A DNA stretch of 64,000 nucleotides from Vibrio spartinae (GTDB lineage Bacteria; Pseudomonadota; Gammaproteobacteria; Enterobacterales; Vibrionaceae), in contig NZ_AP024907.1 in NCBI RefSeq assembly GCF_024347135.1, positions 2,533,001 through 2,597,000 on the forward strand. The letters are read 5' to 3'. The position numbers were made by a program, and so were the translations under genes. Shown piece by piece: positions 49,471 to 58,506 of this stretch; positions within the stretch are counted from its first letter, which is position 1, and every line of letters begins with the position of its first letter. The notes under the pieces are model-generated. The model was not told the origin of the DNA, made no database searches, and saw only the letters and a list, made by a program, of their open reading frames with translations.

Positions 49471-50529
49471 TCAGTGTTTTATCAACCAAATACAACCGTA
49501 ACCATAATTAATCCCTGCACCGTTTAACATTACAGTTGTATTCTTAGGAATCGTAGGATCATTCAAGCAACATAGAATATCTAATACATTGTTTAGTTTT
49601 CCCGTATACCCGGTAATAAGCTTATAATTGATAACCTTAGTATTTGGAAATACCTTGTTGATAGCGTCAGTCTCCGCCAGATTTTGTTCTTTTATCCCAT
49701 TGGCATAACTGACAATAATATCCGGTTCACCATGAGCCTCTCGCTCACGATTAAACAACTGTTCCCAATCGAGAATATCGAATTTCATTTTAGGTCTGTA
49801 TTTAACAGTAACAGATAGAATCTGACCTATGGCATCTTCAGGATCACTGTCAAGAAGTAAAACTGCCGCCCCCCAACTTGGGATAATGCCAGATACTGAA
49901 TCATTACGTTCTCGTATTTCATTAAATTTTTTAAAGACAGCAAGACTTTCAAATGATTTCATATTTGCTGCACTCACTACTAAAGCGACATCCCGCTCAA
50001 ACTCAATGTCTGAGCAAGCCAACTTTAAAGCTGTCAAACCACTCAATGAAGCAGTTCTTAGTGGCGTACCTTCTTCGTGATCGAGCAACACCTTTGATGT
50101 GTGATATAAAACATTAGTAGGTAACAAACGAAGCATATCAAGTGGGTTGCTAGTATTTTTATATTCTTTAATACGTAAAAACAGACTTTCACTACCCGGA
50201 TACCGTTTACAAACATCGTGAATATTCACGAAACTATGTTCTTCACTATCTGCTGCTGTGTATAATTTAGCTTCTGAGAGACACGTAAGGTCTACCTTAC
50301 AGCTCAGGTCAGACAAAGCATTCAGTACTAGTTTTGACATACTGTTCAAAACAGATCGATCTTCACGCTGAACCAGAGATTTATCCTTTAATGCCGGATG
50401 CAAACTTTCGTAATAATCAACTGAGTCCAAGTTAATCTTAGACTCACTAAATAATAGATATTTCAATTTGTCACTATCACATGCGTATTCCTGATGTATA
50501 CCGTAATTTTTTATATAAACAGGGTGCAT
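49471..50529 (-). CDS. KS-like protein lacking the catalytic Cys (chain-length factor candidate)
   Basis: 352 residues with thiolase-fold blocks: LRTASLSGLTALKLACSDI (158-176) where active KSs have the Cys, here Ser/Leu; SYANGIKEQNLAETDAINKV in place of the THGTGT block; and YKLITGYTGKLNNVLDIL in place of KxxxGH. All three catalytic residues are gone. Such proteins pair with an active KS as chain-length factor. At 352 aa it is shorter than usual CLFs. Confidence 0.75.
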   Translation of the reverse strand: MHPVYIKNYGIHQEYACDSDKLKYLLFSESKINLDSVDYYESLHPALKDKSLVQREDRSVLNSMSKLVLNALSDLSCKVDLTCLSEAKLYTAADSEEHSFVNIHDVCKRYPGSESLFLRIKEYKNTSNPLDMLRLLPTNVLYHTSKVLLDHEEGTPLRTASLSGLTALKLACSDIEFERDVALVVSAANMKSFESLAVFKKFNEIRERNDSVSGIIPSWGAAVLLLDSDPEDAIGQILSVTVKYRPKMKFDILDWEQLFNREREAHGEPDIIVSYANGIKEQNLAETDAINKVFPNTKVINYKLITGYTGKLNNVLDILCCLNDPTIPKNTTVMLNGAGINYGYGCIWLIKH

Positions 50530-50918
50530 TATTTTTCCCCGATCAACTGAGATTCAACTACTTTATTTATAAACTCAAGAGTAAAGAATGAGTATAGCTG
50601 TTTAAATTCAATATTTTTACTAATCGGAGTTTTAGCGAACTCCCCAATTAGCTCATTTATTTTAGATAAGCCAACTTCAGTCCATTCCTTTTTATCAAAT
50701 GAATATAAAGTTTCCTGCGTTGACCATTGATTTATCGGCCACAAATTATCTGGTGTAATTTCAATATTGAAATGTTTTTTTAACTCGAACGCAAAATCAA
50801 TGTAGTCAATCGATGTCATTCCATAATCTGAAAATAAAGATTTGTTTTTTTCTACATTTTCATCCTCATCCAGATACATTATTTCCTTAAAAATACTGTT
50901 TATTTTTTTAATATTCAT
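50529..50918 (-). CDS. Acyl carrier protein, 129 aa
   Basis: SDYGMTSIDYIDFAFELKKH (30-49) contains the phosphopantetheine Ser (S36) in a D-x-G-M-T-S context. The N-terminal ~80 residues form the usual four-helix bundle. The C-terminal ~45 residues (SKINELIGEFAKTPISKNIE onwards) are extra and helical. Its ATG overlaps the ketoreductase stop as TAATG. It is the likely substrate of the PPTase. Confidence 0.85.
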   Translation of the reverse strand: MNIKKINSIFKEIMYLDEDENVEKNKSLFSDYGMTSIDYIDFAFELKKHFNIEITPDNLWPINQWSTQETLYSFDKKEWTEVGLSKINELIGEFAKTPISKNIEFKQLYSFFTLEFINKVVESQLIGEK

Positions 50919-51697
50919 TATCTTATTCCTTCACCATTACCAATTATTAAAGACGTTCCTGTTGTAGTAATAAGTCCACCTAAAAATGCCATAATACATT
51001 TGACGACATCATCCACATTAAGAATTTTTCTCATAGGGATATTTTTAATTATGCTAGATATATTTTCACCTCGACTTTGACAATATTCATCTAACATTTT
51101 TGTTTTTATATATCCTGGGCTAATACATATAGTCCGAATATTAAATCTCGCTTCCTCAAGAGCCAAGGTGGATAGATACCTTTCCATAGCTTGTTTTGTT
51201 GCGCCATAGATTGAATTGCCTACACTTGTTCGTTGTGATGCTACTGAACTTATAAACACTAATTTACTGTCTTTAAGTTTGTTCTGTTTCATCTTCATTA
51301 CAACAGCATTAAAGATTGCGACGCCTGACAAAAAATTCAGTGACGTAGTATCCCTCAGCATTGAAAACTCTAGGTCGCTACATAATTTAGCGGGGTTGTA
51401 CCCAGCACAATAAATTGCAACCTCAAACTCAATATCGGATACTAAACAGCAAAATTCCCGTACCGAGTTTTCCGAAGTTAAATCTAATTTTATTGCTGAA
51501 ACTTTATCACCATAATTCGTCTTGATTAACTCGCAAGCAGAACGATTAGAATTCCAAGTGAACACAACAGAAAAACCATCCATGATTAACTTTTCTATTA
51601 AACCTTGACCCACTTCCGAGGTTCCTGCAATTATTAACGCTAATTTATTATTATCCAGAAAATCAAAAGATAATAAACTCCCACAACTGGAATACAT
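50918..51697 (-). CDS. SDR-family 3-oxoacyl-ACP reductase (FabG-like)
   Basis: 259 residues. LALIIAGTSEVGQGLIEKLI (about 18-37) is the NAD(P) loop in an unusual TSEVGQG form. Catalytic Ser lies in VFISSVASQR and the YxxxK pair in IYGATKQAMERYLS (about 164-177). RTICISPGYIKTKM follows. It reduces the 3-oxoacyl-ACP formed by the KS. It is the first gene of the biosynthetic operon. Confidence 0.85.
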   Translation of the reverse strand: MYSSCGSLLSFDFLDNNKLALIIAGTSEVGQGLIEKLIMDGFSVVFTWNSNRSACELIKTNYGDKVSAIKLDLTSENSVREFCCLVSDIEFEVAIYCAGYNPAKLCSDLEFSMLRDTTSLNFLSGVAIFNAVVMKMKQNKLKDSKLVFISSVASQRTSVGNSIYGATKQAMERYLSTLALEEARFNIRTICISPGYIKTKMLDEYCQSRGENISSIIKNIPMRKILNVDDVVKCIMAFLGGLITTTGTSLIIGNGEGIR

Positions 51698-51986
51698 AAA
51701 TCACTCCGGTTAATATATAGTTAAAAACAATTTAATACATTAAATGCTTTATCGTAATTTCATATCAATTATATTCATTCAAACCTATAAATATGAGACA
51801 CAAATCACATGTTGATACTTAATTTATATCTCTATTATTTTTTAGTAACTTAATAGTTGCGTTTTAAAATCAATAGTTATCCATACCTTTATATAATAAA
51901 GGTATATATTTTATCTATAATCTAAATATTTAATTTTTATAAATATTTAATCGTTATCTTTATTAAAGATTACTCTTTAATTTACG
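51698..51986 (-). promoter_or_regulatory. AT-rich control region of the biosynthetic operon
   Basis: A 289-bp gap between the response-regulator stop and the ketoreductase start. It contains a perfect 10-bp inverted repeat, ATACCTTTAT (51883-51892)/ATAAAGGTAT (51896-51905), and many TAAT-rich blocks. No open frame is seen. It is the expected place for the promoter and for a LytTR-type binding site, but I cannot name an exact consensus match. Confidence 0.5.
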
Positions 51987-52781
51987 CTATTTTTTATTTT
52001 GGAGGAATTTACTTTGCATTGCTCTACTTACAGGCAATTTATTCCCAGAAATTAACACATACATTTTACCAGTAATTTCTTTTTTTACTTTTTCTATTTC
52101 ACTAACTCTCACAACAATGGAACGGTGTATCTGCCAAAAATCGTCCGGGTCCAATTGTTCAATCAAATCACGTAAGCAACCCCTTATCAAATATGATTTT
52201 GTCTTTCCAACTTCTTTTTTGTATACAGTTATATATTTATCTTCAGCCTTGAAATACTGTACATCAGACATATGAATTAGTTCGATCTCATCTCTGTTTA
52301 GCACTCGCAACCACTTAAGTGGCGTCTTAGATGATTGCGTTGTGATCTGTTTAAGTTGTAAAGCTAACTCATTAAGATAATTCTGCTCGCCACCATTTCT
52401 ATCACGTTTCAATCTGTCTTTGACTTTCTCTACGCATTTCGCTAGTCGCTCCAACGTAATCGGTTTAAGCAAATAATCCAGAGCATTTGCTTCAAATGCA
52501 TTGACTGCATATTCATCATAAGCTGTAACAAATACAATATAAGGTGGGTGTTCTAATTGCATGAGTCTATTTGCTAGTTCTATCCCATCGAGCCGTGGCA
52601 TACGAATATCTAAGAAAACAACATCAGGATTTTTTTCAATGATGGAACCTAGAGCTTCTTCGCCATCACTAACCGTATCTTTTATATCTAATTCAGGCCA
52701 TACGTCTGCTAACATTCTATTAAGCTGATAACTCAGTAATGCTTCATCATCTGCTAAAATTGCTGTAAGAGATTCATTCAT
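51987..52781 (-). CDS. LytTR-family response regulator
   Basis: 264 residues. The receiver has the DDEALL acidic pair and phospho-acceptor D58 (VVFLDIRMPRLDG). The C-terminal LytTR DNA-binding domain (about 155-264) has HMSDVQYFKAEDKYITVYKK and FWQIHRSIVVRVSEIEKVKK. It forms a pair with the overlapping sensor kinase (8 nt). It lies at the end of the exporter operon, next to the biosynthetic promoter, which it probably controls. Confidence 0.9.
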   Translation of the reverse strand: MNESLTAILADDEALLSYQLNRMLADVWPELDIKDTVSDGEEALGSIIEKNPDVVFLDIRMPRLDGIELANRLMQLEHPPYIVFVTAYDEYAVNAFEANALDYLLKPITLERLAKCVEKVKDRLKRDRNGGEQNYLNELALQLKQITTQSSKTPLKWLRVLNRDEIELIHMSDVQYFKAEDKYITVYKKEVGKTKSYLIRGCLRDLIEQLDPDDFWQIHRSIVVRVSEIEKVKKEITGKMYVLISGNKLPVSRAMQSKFLQNKK

Positions 52782-53865
52782 AAGTTATTTCCTGATTCAA
52801 AAGATATTCATCATTTCCTGGCAGTATTATTTCGGCTGTCATTCCTCTATCACGATTCTCTTTCAGACTGAATTCAGCTTTATCTTGGTAAATTGCCTGT
52901 AACCGTTTTCGAATGTTATCAAGTCCAACACCATTCCCCCCGACATTGAAGGAATCATGCATACTACCTCCATTATCGATAACCTGAATAATTATCTGAT
53001 TGTTTTTTTTCAATACATAAACATTCACATTTCCATGTGAAGAGTTTGGCTCTATCCCATGTTTTATTGAATTCTCTACAAGAGGTTGAATTAGCATGGG
53101 AGGAATTAAGAAATTACTTGTACTAATTTCACTCTTCACTGTGTAACTAAGACGATCACCCAACCTTATCTTCTGAATTGCTAGATAAGAATCCACAAGC
53201 GATAATTCTTCACTTAGATAAGTAACACCTTTCCGATATTTTTTTAATCCTCCACGCAGTAAATCTGTAAAATGACCTAATAACTGTTTAGCTTTTCTAG
53301 GGTCCGTATCTATTAAAACGTCAAGATTAGCCAGCGTATTAAAGAGAAAGTGAGGTTCAATTTGGCTTTGTAACTGCTTAAGCTGACTCAAAGCAAGCGT
53401 CTTTTTTTGCTCAGATTGTTTCCGTTTAGAAACTTCTAATGCATTTTGTGCATTGAGTTTTTGTTCATGTATGTATAGAAATGAAATGCAGACCAGGGAG
53501 AAAATGAATCCCAGAGAAACCGTTACCTTCAGACTCGCTATAAACTCATTATAAGATATCGGATATGACCAGTATATTGCATTAGTACTGCCAAGGATTA
53601 AACAACAGATCAAAGCTATGGTATTTGTTTTGAATTCAGACAGATTCGGATAACGCCATTTTAATAATCGACCACTGAACAACGCGCTATATCCATATCC
53701 AAAACTAACAATTATCTTAACGTGAAACAGCAACCACCATTCTTGAGAGTTCTCTTCTAAAGGGACAAACAACATAAGCAGGCCAGACACTGCCAAACAA
53801 TACAAACTTGTTTGAAGAAACTGAGATCGAAAACTTCTGTCACTCCGAGAGATAGGTCTCATCAA
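52774..53865 (-). CDS. LytS/YehU-type sensor histidine kinase
   Basis: 363 residues. Four membrane segments lie at about 20-36, 44-63, 82-100 and 112-132; no separate sensor domain is present, so the membrane part itself may sense. The His-kinase box is QLQSQIEPHFLFNTLANLD (164-182) with H172; the ATPase motifs are QPLVENSIKHGI and GGNGVGLDNIRKRL. It overlaps the response regulator and the OMP gene (4 nt). Confidence 0.88.
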   Translation of the reverse strand: MMRPISRSDRSFRSQFLQTSLYCLAVSGLLMLFVPLEENSQEWWLLFHVKIIVSFGYGYSALFSGRLLKWRYPNLSEFKTNTIALICCLILGSTNAIYWSYPISYNEFIASLKVTVSLGFIFSLVCISFLYIHEQKLNAQNALEVSKRKQSEQKKTLALSQLKQLQSQIEPHFLFNTLANLDVLIDTDPRKAKQLLGHFTDLLRGGLKKYRKGVTYLSEELSLVDSYLAIQKIRLGDRLSYTVKSEISTSNFLIPPMLIQPLVENSIKHGIEPNSSHGNVNVYVLKKNNQIIIQVIDNGGSMHDSFNVGGNGVGLDNIRKRLQAIYQDKAEFSLKENRDRGMTAEIILPGNDEYLLNQEITYE

Positions 53866-55103
53866 AAACTTCCCTTTATATTAAATATAAATCTATGACG
53901 ATCCGGTATGTTGGCGTATACCGAACTATCAAGTCCAGTGCAAGAACGCGCAGCTAGTTGCATCTGTATATCAAAACTTCCCGAATCGAATATTGAGTAT
54001 GATAGCCATTGAGTTACCACAAGTCCGCCATCCGATGGCGAGATCAAAAGATCTAATGTTGGTTTAACTCCCATTAGCCACTGGTTTTGATCAGCGTTTA
54101 AGCTAAGATGAAGCATTATATTATGTCTCACCATATTCGTATTTTCTAGACCATTGCTATAAGACTGAACTAGCCCAGTTTTCCCAAGTTTTTCTCGGAG
54201 AGTTTGAACTCGGTTAAAAGCCGTTGCCCATCTTTTGTGATCCCAACTTCGAGAGTCATACCAATACTCGCCTATGATATTTACCCCTTGCGTATCTGCC
54301 CAATTAAAACCAAGCAAGAATTGGTAAACATCATTACATGCACCCATACCGACCTCTTCATTAAATGACCGGAGCTGATAACTTATGTCACGTTTCGAAT
54401 ATACAAAGGAACTGTGCATTTCCCACGCTGGGTCTAATACTTTTACAACCGACCCTCCAACTGTATCCTGACGTATCTGATCAAAATATAAGATTCCCTG
54501 ATATTCAGTCCCATTAACAAGCGTATAATGCCGTATCCCTATTCCATGCTGATTTGGGATATCATCATCATCTAAAGAATCTGTGGCCCACGATTCATCA
54601 GTTGCAACTAACGACCATTGACCATCGCCGTCGAAATAAGACAAATTCACAATACCCACACCTTCATCAACCTGAATTCCTAATGGATTACGGTGATAAT
54701 TTTTGAAAATATCAAGTGGTCTATATCCATAGCCGACCCCCCAATCAAGGCGTTGTTTGCCTAACGTCAGATCATACTGTGTTTCAAGGAAATCAATCTC
54801 AGGTTGCCAATACACTTCTGGCACCAAAAGATAAGCATTAAAATCATCTGTCGAATCTGAACTTAGCAAATTTTCTCCCATTACTGTTACATTACCAAAC
54901 CATTCATCATGTGTAATTTTCGCCGTTACGACTGAGTCAACTGAATAGTCTGTACCGGGAGACTCAACGGTAGATAATATAGTAGACCGAGTATCCATTG
55001 CAGAAGCACTTGTTTGCCAGCTCAAATCGACACCGCCAGCAACACAGTAACGAACTACTGTTAAACTTAACAAAGACACAAGACCCAGTATGAGCTTACT
55101 CAC
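53862..55103 (-). CDS. Outer-membrane beta-barrel-type protein of the exporter operon
   Basis: 413 residues with a signal peptide (KLILGLVSLLSLTVVRYCVA). Alternating beta strands, aromatic girdles and the C-terminal HRFIFNIKGSF suggest a barrel. YDLTLGKQRLDWGVGYGYRP (about 110-129) resembles DUF1302/alginate-export-type OM proteins. It may be the outer-membrane exit or anchor of the product. It overlaps the LolA-like gene by 4 nt. Confidence 0.7.
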   Translation of the reverse strand: MSKLILGLVSLLSLTVVRYCVAGGVDLSWQTSASAMDTRSTILSTVESPGTDYSVDSVVTAKITHDEWFGNVTVMGENLLSSDSTDDFNAYLLVPEVYWQPEIDFLETQYDLTLGKQRLDWGVGYGYRPLDIFKNYHRNPLGIQVDEGVGIVNLSYFDGDGQWSLVATDESWATDSLDDDDIPNQHGIGIRHYTLVNGTEYQGILYFDQIRQDTVGGSVVKVLDPAWEMHSSFVYSKRDISYQLRSFNEEVGMGACNDVYQFLLGFNWADTQGVNIIGEYWYDSRSWDHKRWATAFNRVQTLREKLGKTGLVQSYSNGLENTNMVRHNIMLHLSLNADQNQWLMGVKPTLDLLISPSDGGLVVTQWLSYSIFDSGSFDIQMQLAARSCTGLDSSVYANIPDRHRFIFNIKGSF

Positions 55104-55876
55104 CCATCAACCCTTGACTGTCGAATCAAATAAGCCGGATTATAATATTTATCATCAAGGTGATAAGGCGTAACTTCTTGGTACTCAATAACTGTCTTTA
55201 GGTTTGGTCTAATTCGATCGAGTAATGTCATAGAGACAATTTTATTAGGGTGTTCTTTGTTATCTGGATAGAAGAAAGCTTGCTTAGCTAACTTTTGTGA
55301 CTGTAAATATAAATCAGCTCTAATCGGGAAATCAGTTTGAGGATTAACCCAGAGGATGATTTTTTTATATGTCACAGCCTTATTTTTTGCATTCAGTACT
55401 AATTTGGCCTCAACGAAAGATTGTCCATGCATATCTATATTACTCAACCCGGTATAGTCAGCCGTGTATTGTTCACTCCAATTTAACGTCGCAATATCGC
55501 CAATAGAGGCACTACCAAGTAATTTCTGCATAGGAGTGATTCTTATAGGTCTATGGCTATTAGGCATTAGTAACCAAAAATTATCTGAAAGCATTAACAA
55601 TTTCTGACCATCTTCAACATTGGATTTGAATAGAACAAGAGATTTTCGTTCTGGATGTGTATAAACCCAATAAAGTCTAGTTTTATCCAATGTATTGTCT
55701 TTATACAGTTTCACTAACGTAACGACCTTAGCCTCAGGAAGTCTTAAGCGATATTGGTCTACCCGGTTTAACATCCGAGATGCACTTTCGGCATGAACTT
55801 GTAACGGTAGTCCCATCTCCCCTGTTATAACAATCACAACAGTCAATAAATACCTAAACATGTATAAGAGCCTCAA
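55100..55876 (-). CDS. LolA-like outer-membrane lipoprotein-sorting protein
   Basis: 258 residues with a signal peptide (about 1-29). The beta-rich core, KSLVLFKSNVEDGQKLLMLS (about 73-92), DNFWLLMPNSHRPIRITPMQ (about 93-112) and FPIRADLYLQSQKLAKQAFF (about 186-205), is the pattern of LolA-like carriers that accompany lipid exporters. It would ferry a hydrophobic molecule across the periplasm. The start overlaps the permease gene by 23 nt. Confidence 0.82.
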   Translation of the reverse strand: MRLLYMFRYLLTVVIVITGEMGLPLQVHAESASRMLNRVDQYRLRLPEAKVVTLVKLYKDNTLDKTRLYWVYTHPERKSLVLFKSNVEDGQKLLMLSDNFWLLMPNSHRPIRITPMQKLLGSASIGDIATLNWSEQYTADYTGLSNIDMHGQSFVEAKLVLNAKNKAVTYKKIILWVNPQTDFPIRADLYLQSQKLAKQAFFYPDNKEHPNKIVSMTLLDRIRPNLKTVIEYQEVTPYHLDDKYYNPAYLIRQSRVDG

Positions 55877-57113
55877 TAATTGGAGTTTTCACGCCTTTTC
55901 TTGATGAGAACCAGGCCGCAATTAAACATACGATCATCACTATACCGGCCACATAAGAAAATAGCTCAAACGAGAAAGTTAGGTGAAGTGGATAACTTTG
56001 CGTTCTACCAGGTGCTGGAGGCATATTCACAACACAAATGGTCAATAAATAAGAAACAAATGCAGCAGCAACACCACCAATTGCAGAGCCAACGAGTGCT
56101 AAAATTCCCGATTCAATCAGAAAGCCTCGAATTATTTCTCCTGGATATGCCCCTATTGCGGCAAGTGTACCTATCTCCCGAGTTCTTTCAGTTACTGATG
56201 TAATCATCGAACTGTATAGTGCAATAAATACTACTAAAGCCATTACGCCTCCCATTATCGCGAAGATCCGGTTATACAAATTCTTCACTTTGGTATAGAA
56301 GATCGCTAGATTTTGCCAAGGCGTGGTAATGACTTTGTTCACCAATTTTTTTCTTTTCAATACTTTATCTATTTCTTCTCTTATAAGTGAAGTTTGTTTA
56401 GTCCGATATAAGTAAACGGATAAAGTACTTACCTTGCTAGTTGCTATAAGTGACTTCGCGAGCTCAACAGGGATATACAACTGTCGCTTATCTAAATCTG
56501 GAATCCCCGACGAAAAAATGCCACTCACTTTAAAGTCTACAGCATTCAACACGCCATCACTGGTAGTCGTAAGTAAAGTGACCCAATCACCTACTGCTAC
56601 TTTTAAGTTTTTTGCTAACCCACTACCAAGCATAACCTGTTGTTCTTCAACCTCTTTTACTGCTTTTGAAGAATCGGTTAAAGGACTTCCAGATTTAATG
56701 TTCAGGAATTCTCCTTTAATAACAAACTCTTTAGGACTTATACCAGTACCCATGTATATGGTCGATTTGTCACCATTACTAATCAGTCCATTAAACTGAA
56801 TCCGAGGTAATATTGCCCTGATCCCTTTTATCGCTGCTAACTGCCTAGTTAATTTAATGGAATTACTCAGGCCATTAGTCATGGGCGTATCTTCTTCTTG
56901 TTTAAAATAAGATGGAGAACTCAGAGTTATGTGCCCAATACTCATGGCTGTTTCATTTTCCAACGCCCGGTAGGTATAAAGACCAAATCCACCGGCACAA
57001 CATAGTGCAAATACAGCAACGGTAATGATTACTACCGATAGTAATGAGCGACGTTTATTGCGTAGAAGATTGAGGGCCGATAACTTGATCGACTGTAGGA
57101 TTATATCTCCCAT
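55854..57113 (-). CDS. ABC transporter permease, FtsX/MacB/LolC-E type
   Basis: 419 residues. An N-terminal membrane helix (about 22-48) is followed by a ~230-residue periplasmic domain and three C-terminal helices (about 285-305, 330-355, 380-402). ERTREIGTLAAIGAYPGEII (about 310-329) is the coupling-helix block of the FtsX family. It is probably a homodimer partner of the ATPase. It overlaps the ATPase gene by 13 nt. Confidence 0.88.
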   Translation of the reverse strand: MGDIILQSIKLSALNLLRNKRRSLLSVVIITVAVFALCCAGGFGLYTYRALENETAMSIGHITLSSPSYFKQEEDTPMTNGLSNSIKLTRQLAAIKGIRAILPRIQFNGLISNGDKSTIYMGTGISPKEFVIKGEFLNIKSGSPLTDSSKAVKEVEEQQVMLGSGLAKNLKVAVGDWVTLLTTTSDGVLNAVDFKVSGIFSSGIPDLDKRQLYIPVELAKSLIATSKVSTLSVYLYRTKQTSLIREEIDKVLKRKKLVNKVITTPWQNLAIFYTKVKNLYNRIFAIMGGVMALVVFIALYSSMITSVTERTREIGTLAAIGAYPGEIIRGFLIESGILALVGSAIGGVAAAFVSYLLTICVVNMPPAPGRTQSYPLHLTFSFELFSYVAGIVMIVCLIAAWFSSRKGVKTPIIEALIHV

Positions 57114-57784
57114 TGAGTTTTCTTCTCCGAAAGTTGACCATCAACAAGATTAATCTCCCTATCGCAACGTTGCGCCATTCGTGCATCATGAGTAGCTATT
57201 ATGAAAGTTGTTCCCATCTCATGACCTAATTCTTTCATCAAATCAATCACCATCGTGGCTGATTTGCTATCAAGACTTGCTGTTGGTTCATCAGCTATGA
57301 CTATTTCTGGAAGGCTAACAAGCGCTCTAGCAATCGCGACCCTCTGCTGTTGTCCCCCAGAAAGTGTTTCAGGCCTATGATGTATAAATTGCTCTAAACC
57401 AACCTTACACAACATAGTTTCAGCTTTCTCACGATGAAGTTTTCGCTCAATTTTGTTTAATAACAGGGGATACGCCACATTATCTAACGCCGACATAACA
57501 GGTATCAGATTGAATCGTTGGAATATAAATCCAAGTTTGGTGCGTCGCTGTAATGTGGCCTCTCTTATTTGTTTAGGGAGAGGTTGCCCATCTATGGACA
57601 CTTGACCGGAATAGTCTAAATCCAGTATCCCCAAAATATTTAGTAAAGTACTTTTACCTGAACCAGAAGGACCGCACAGCGCCGTCATTTCACTGGTTTC
57701 AATACGCCCACTAACAGATGAAAGGGCATTCACTGATTGCTTACCTAATGAATATTTTTTAGTAATCTCCGAAAAAGATAACAT
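57101..57784 (-). CDS. ABC transporter ATPase, LolD/MacB type
   Basis: 227 residues from ATG 57784, which has TAGGGAA upstream; the frame extends to 57817 but without a better start. Walker [13 protein letters not shown], the signature [15 protein letters not shown], Walker [14 protein letters not shown] and the His loop IATHDARM are all present. It powers the permease. It is the first gene of the exporter/regulator operon. The 253-bp gap upstream holds no gene and must contain the promoter. Confidence 0.92.
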   Translation of the reverse strand: MLSFSEITKKYSLGKQSVNALSSVSGRIETSEMTALCGPSGSGKSTLLNILGILDLDYSGQVSIDGQPLPKQIREATLQRRTKLGFIFQRFNLIPVMSALDNVAYPLLLNKIERKLHREKAETMLCKVGLEQFIHHRPETLSGGQQQRVAIARALVSLPEIVIADEPTASLDSKSATMVIDLMKELGHEMGTTFIIATHDARMAQRCDREINLVDGQLSEKKTQWEI

Positions 57785-58037
57785 CGATTTCCCTACCATA
57801 TAAAACAATAAGGGCAATCTATAACTGATCTGAAAACAATACCAATCAACGCGATAAACTGTAATTATCCGACGTGAACTGCCATATATAAGAGTGAAAT
57901 GCCATTCTTTTCATATAGCTTTCAGTTTTATGGAATGTACACGGGACTACAGTTATCTGTCTAAGTTGAATTGTCTAACAATAAAAGAAGTGTGCGGCAT
58001 GAAGTCGTGTGAAGCACTGTTCACCTCATTAGTGATT

Positions 58038-58181
58038 GGACTGCCTCCAATATCCTTGACAATTTTCAACCTCATTTTGAGGCTGCTTCAAACGCCTCTG
58101 GGCTGACTCCTCCGAGGTGAGTGTCGCCTTGCTCGATTGTAGAATAATTCGATGTAATCAAACACGTCGGGGCGGATCATA
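58038..58181 (-). pseudogene. IS3-family transposase remnant with terminal inverted repeat
   Basis: The minus strand reads RPDVFDYIELFYNRARRHS and then, after a 2-nt loss, LGGVSPEAFEAASK and a stop: the C-terminus of an IS3-family OrfB. The element's end is TGGACTGCCTCCAATATCC, beginning at 58038. The rest of the IS has been lost, cut at the junction with the mocR-eamA copy at 58181/58182. Confidence 0.75.
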
Positions 58182-58506
58182 AATTGACTCGCCATCGTTT
58201 TATACAAACTCATAGGCCACCACTGTACCGATTTAAATCTAAAAAATTGTATCTGTACCCTTAACTGTACCCAAGTCATACTACTTTTCAAGCAAAAAGG
58301 AGAGCAGTGATGGTAAGAAACGATTTATTGTTGGCAATTGTTGTCATGGCAATTTGGGGATTTAATTTCTCAATGATTAAATTGGGTATTACGGAAGTCA
58401 ATCCATTAGTGGCGACAGCAGCCCGATTTACTTTAGCAGTGATCCCCGCGATATTCTTTATCCGCAGGCCGAATGTTGCTTGGCGTTATTTATTTGCTTA
58501 TGGCTT
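58182..58506. repeat. Right copy of the mocR-eamA junction (island boundary)
   Basis: It contains the first mocR codons (truncated by IS DNA after MASQF), the intergenic region and the intact eamA 5' end. It matches 40027-40219 with several substitutions and the 132-bp segment that the left copy lacks. Confidence 0.9.

Larger units (their letters stand above)
40220..58181. mobile_element. Genomic island carrying an acyl/polyketide biosynthesis and export cluster
   Basis: The segment lies between two copies of the mocR-eamA junction. It is visibly AT-rich compared with its flanks, and all its genes are on the minus strand. An IS3-family transposase remnant with its terminal inverted repeat abuts the right copy. 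No integrase is present, so insertion by homologous recombination between flank copies or by an IS-bounded element is inferred. Confidence 0.75.

Noticed and set aside
57894..58106. 70-aa plus-strand frame near the right island edge
   Set aside because: It crosses the IS3 terminal repeat and runs antisense to the transposase remnant; not a gene.
58088..58291. 67-aa minus-strand frame at the right junction
   Set aside because: It is a chimera of mocR 5' codons and the frameshifted IS3 OrfB tail, not a functional protein.
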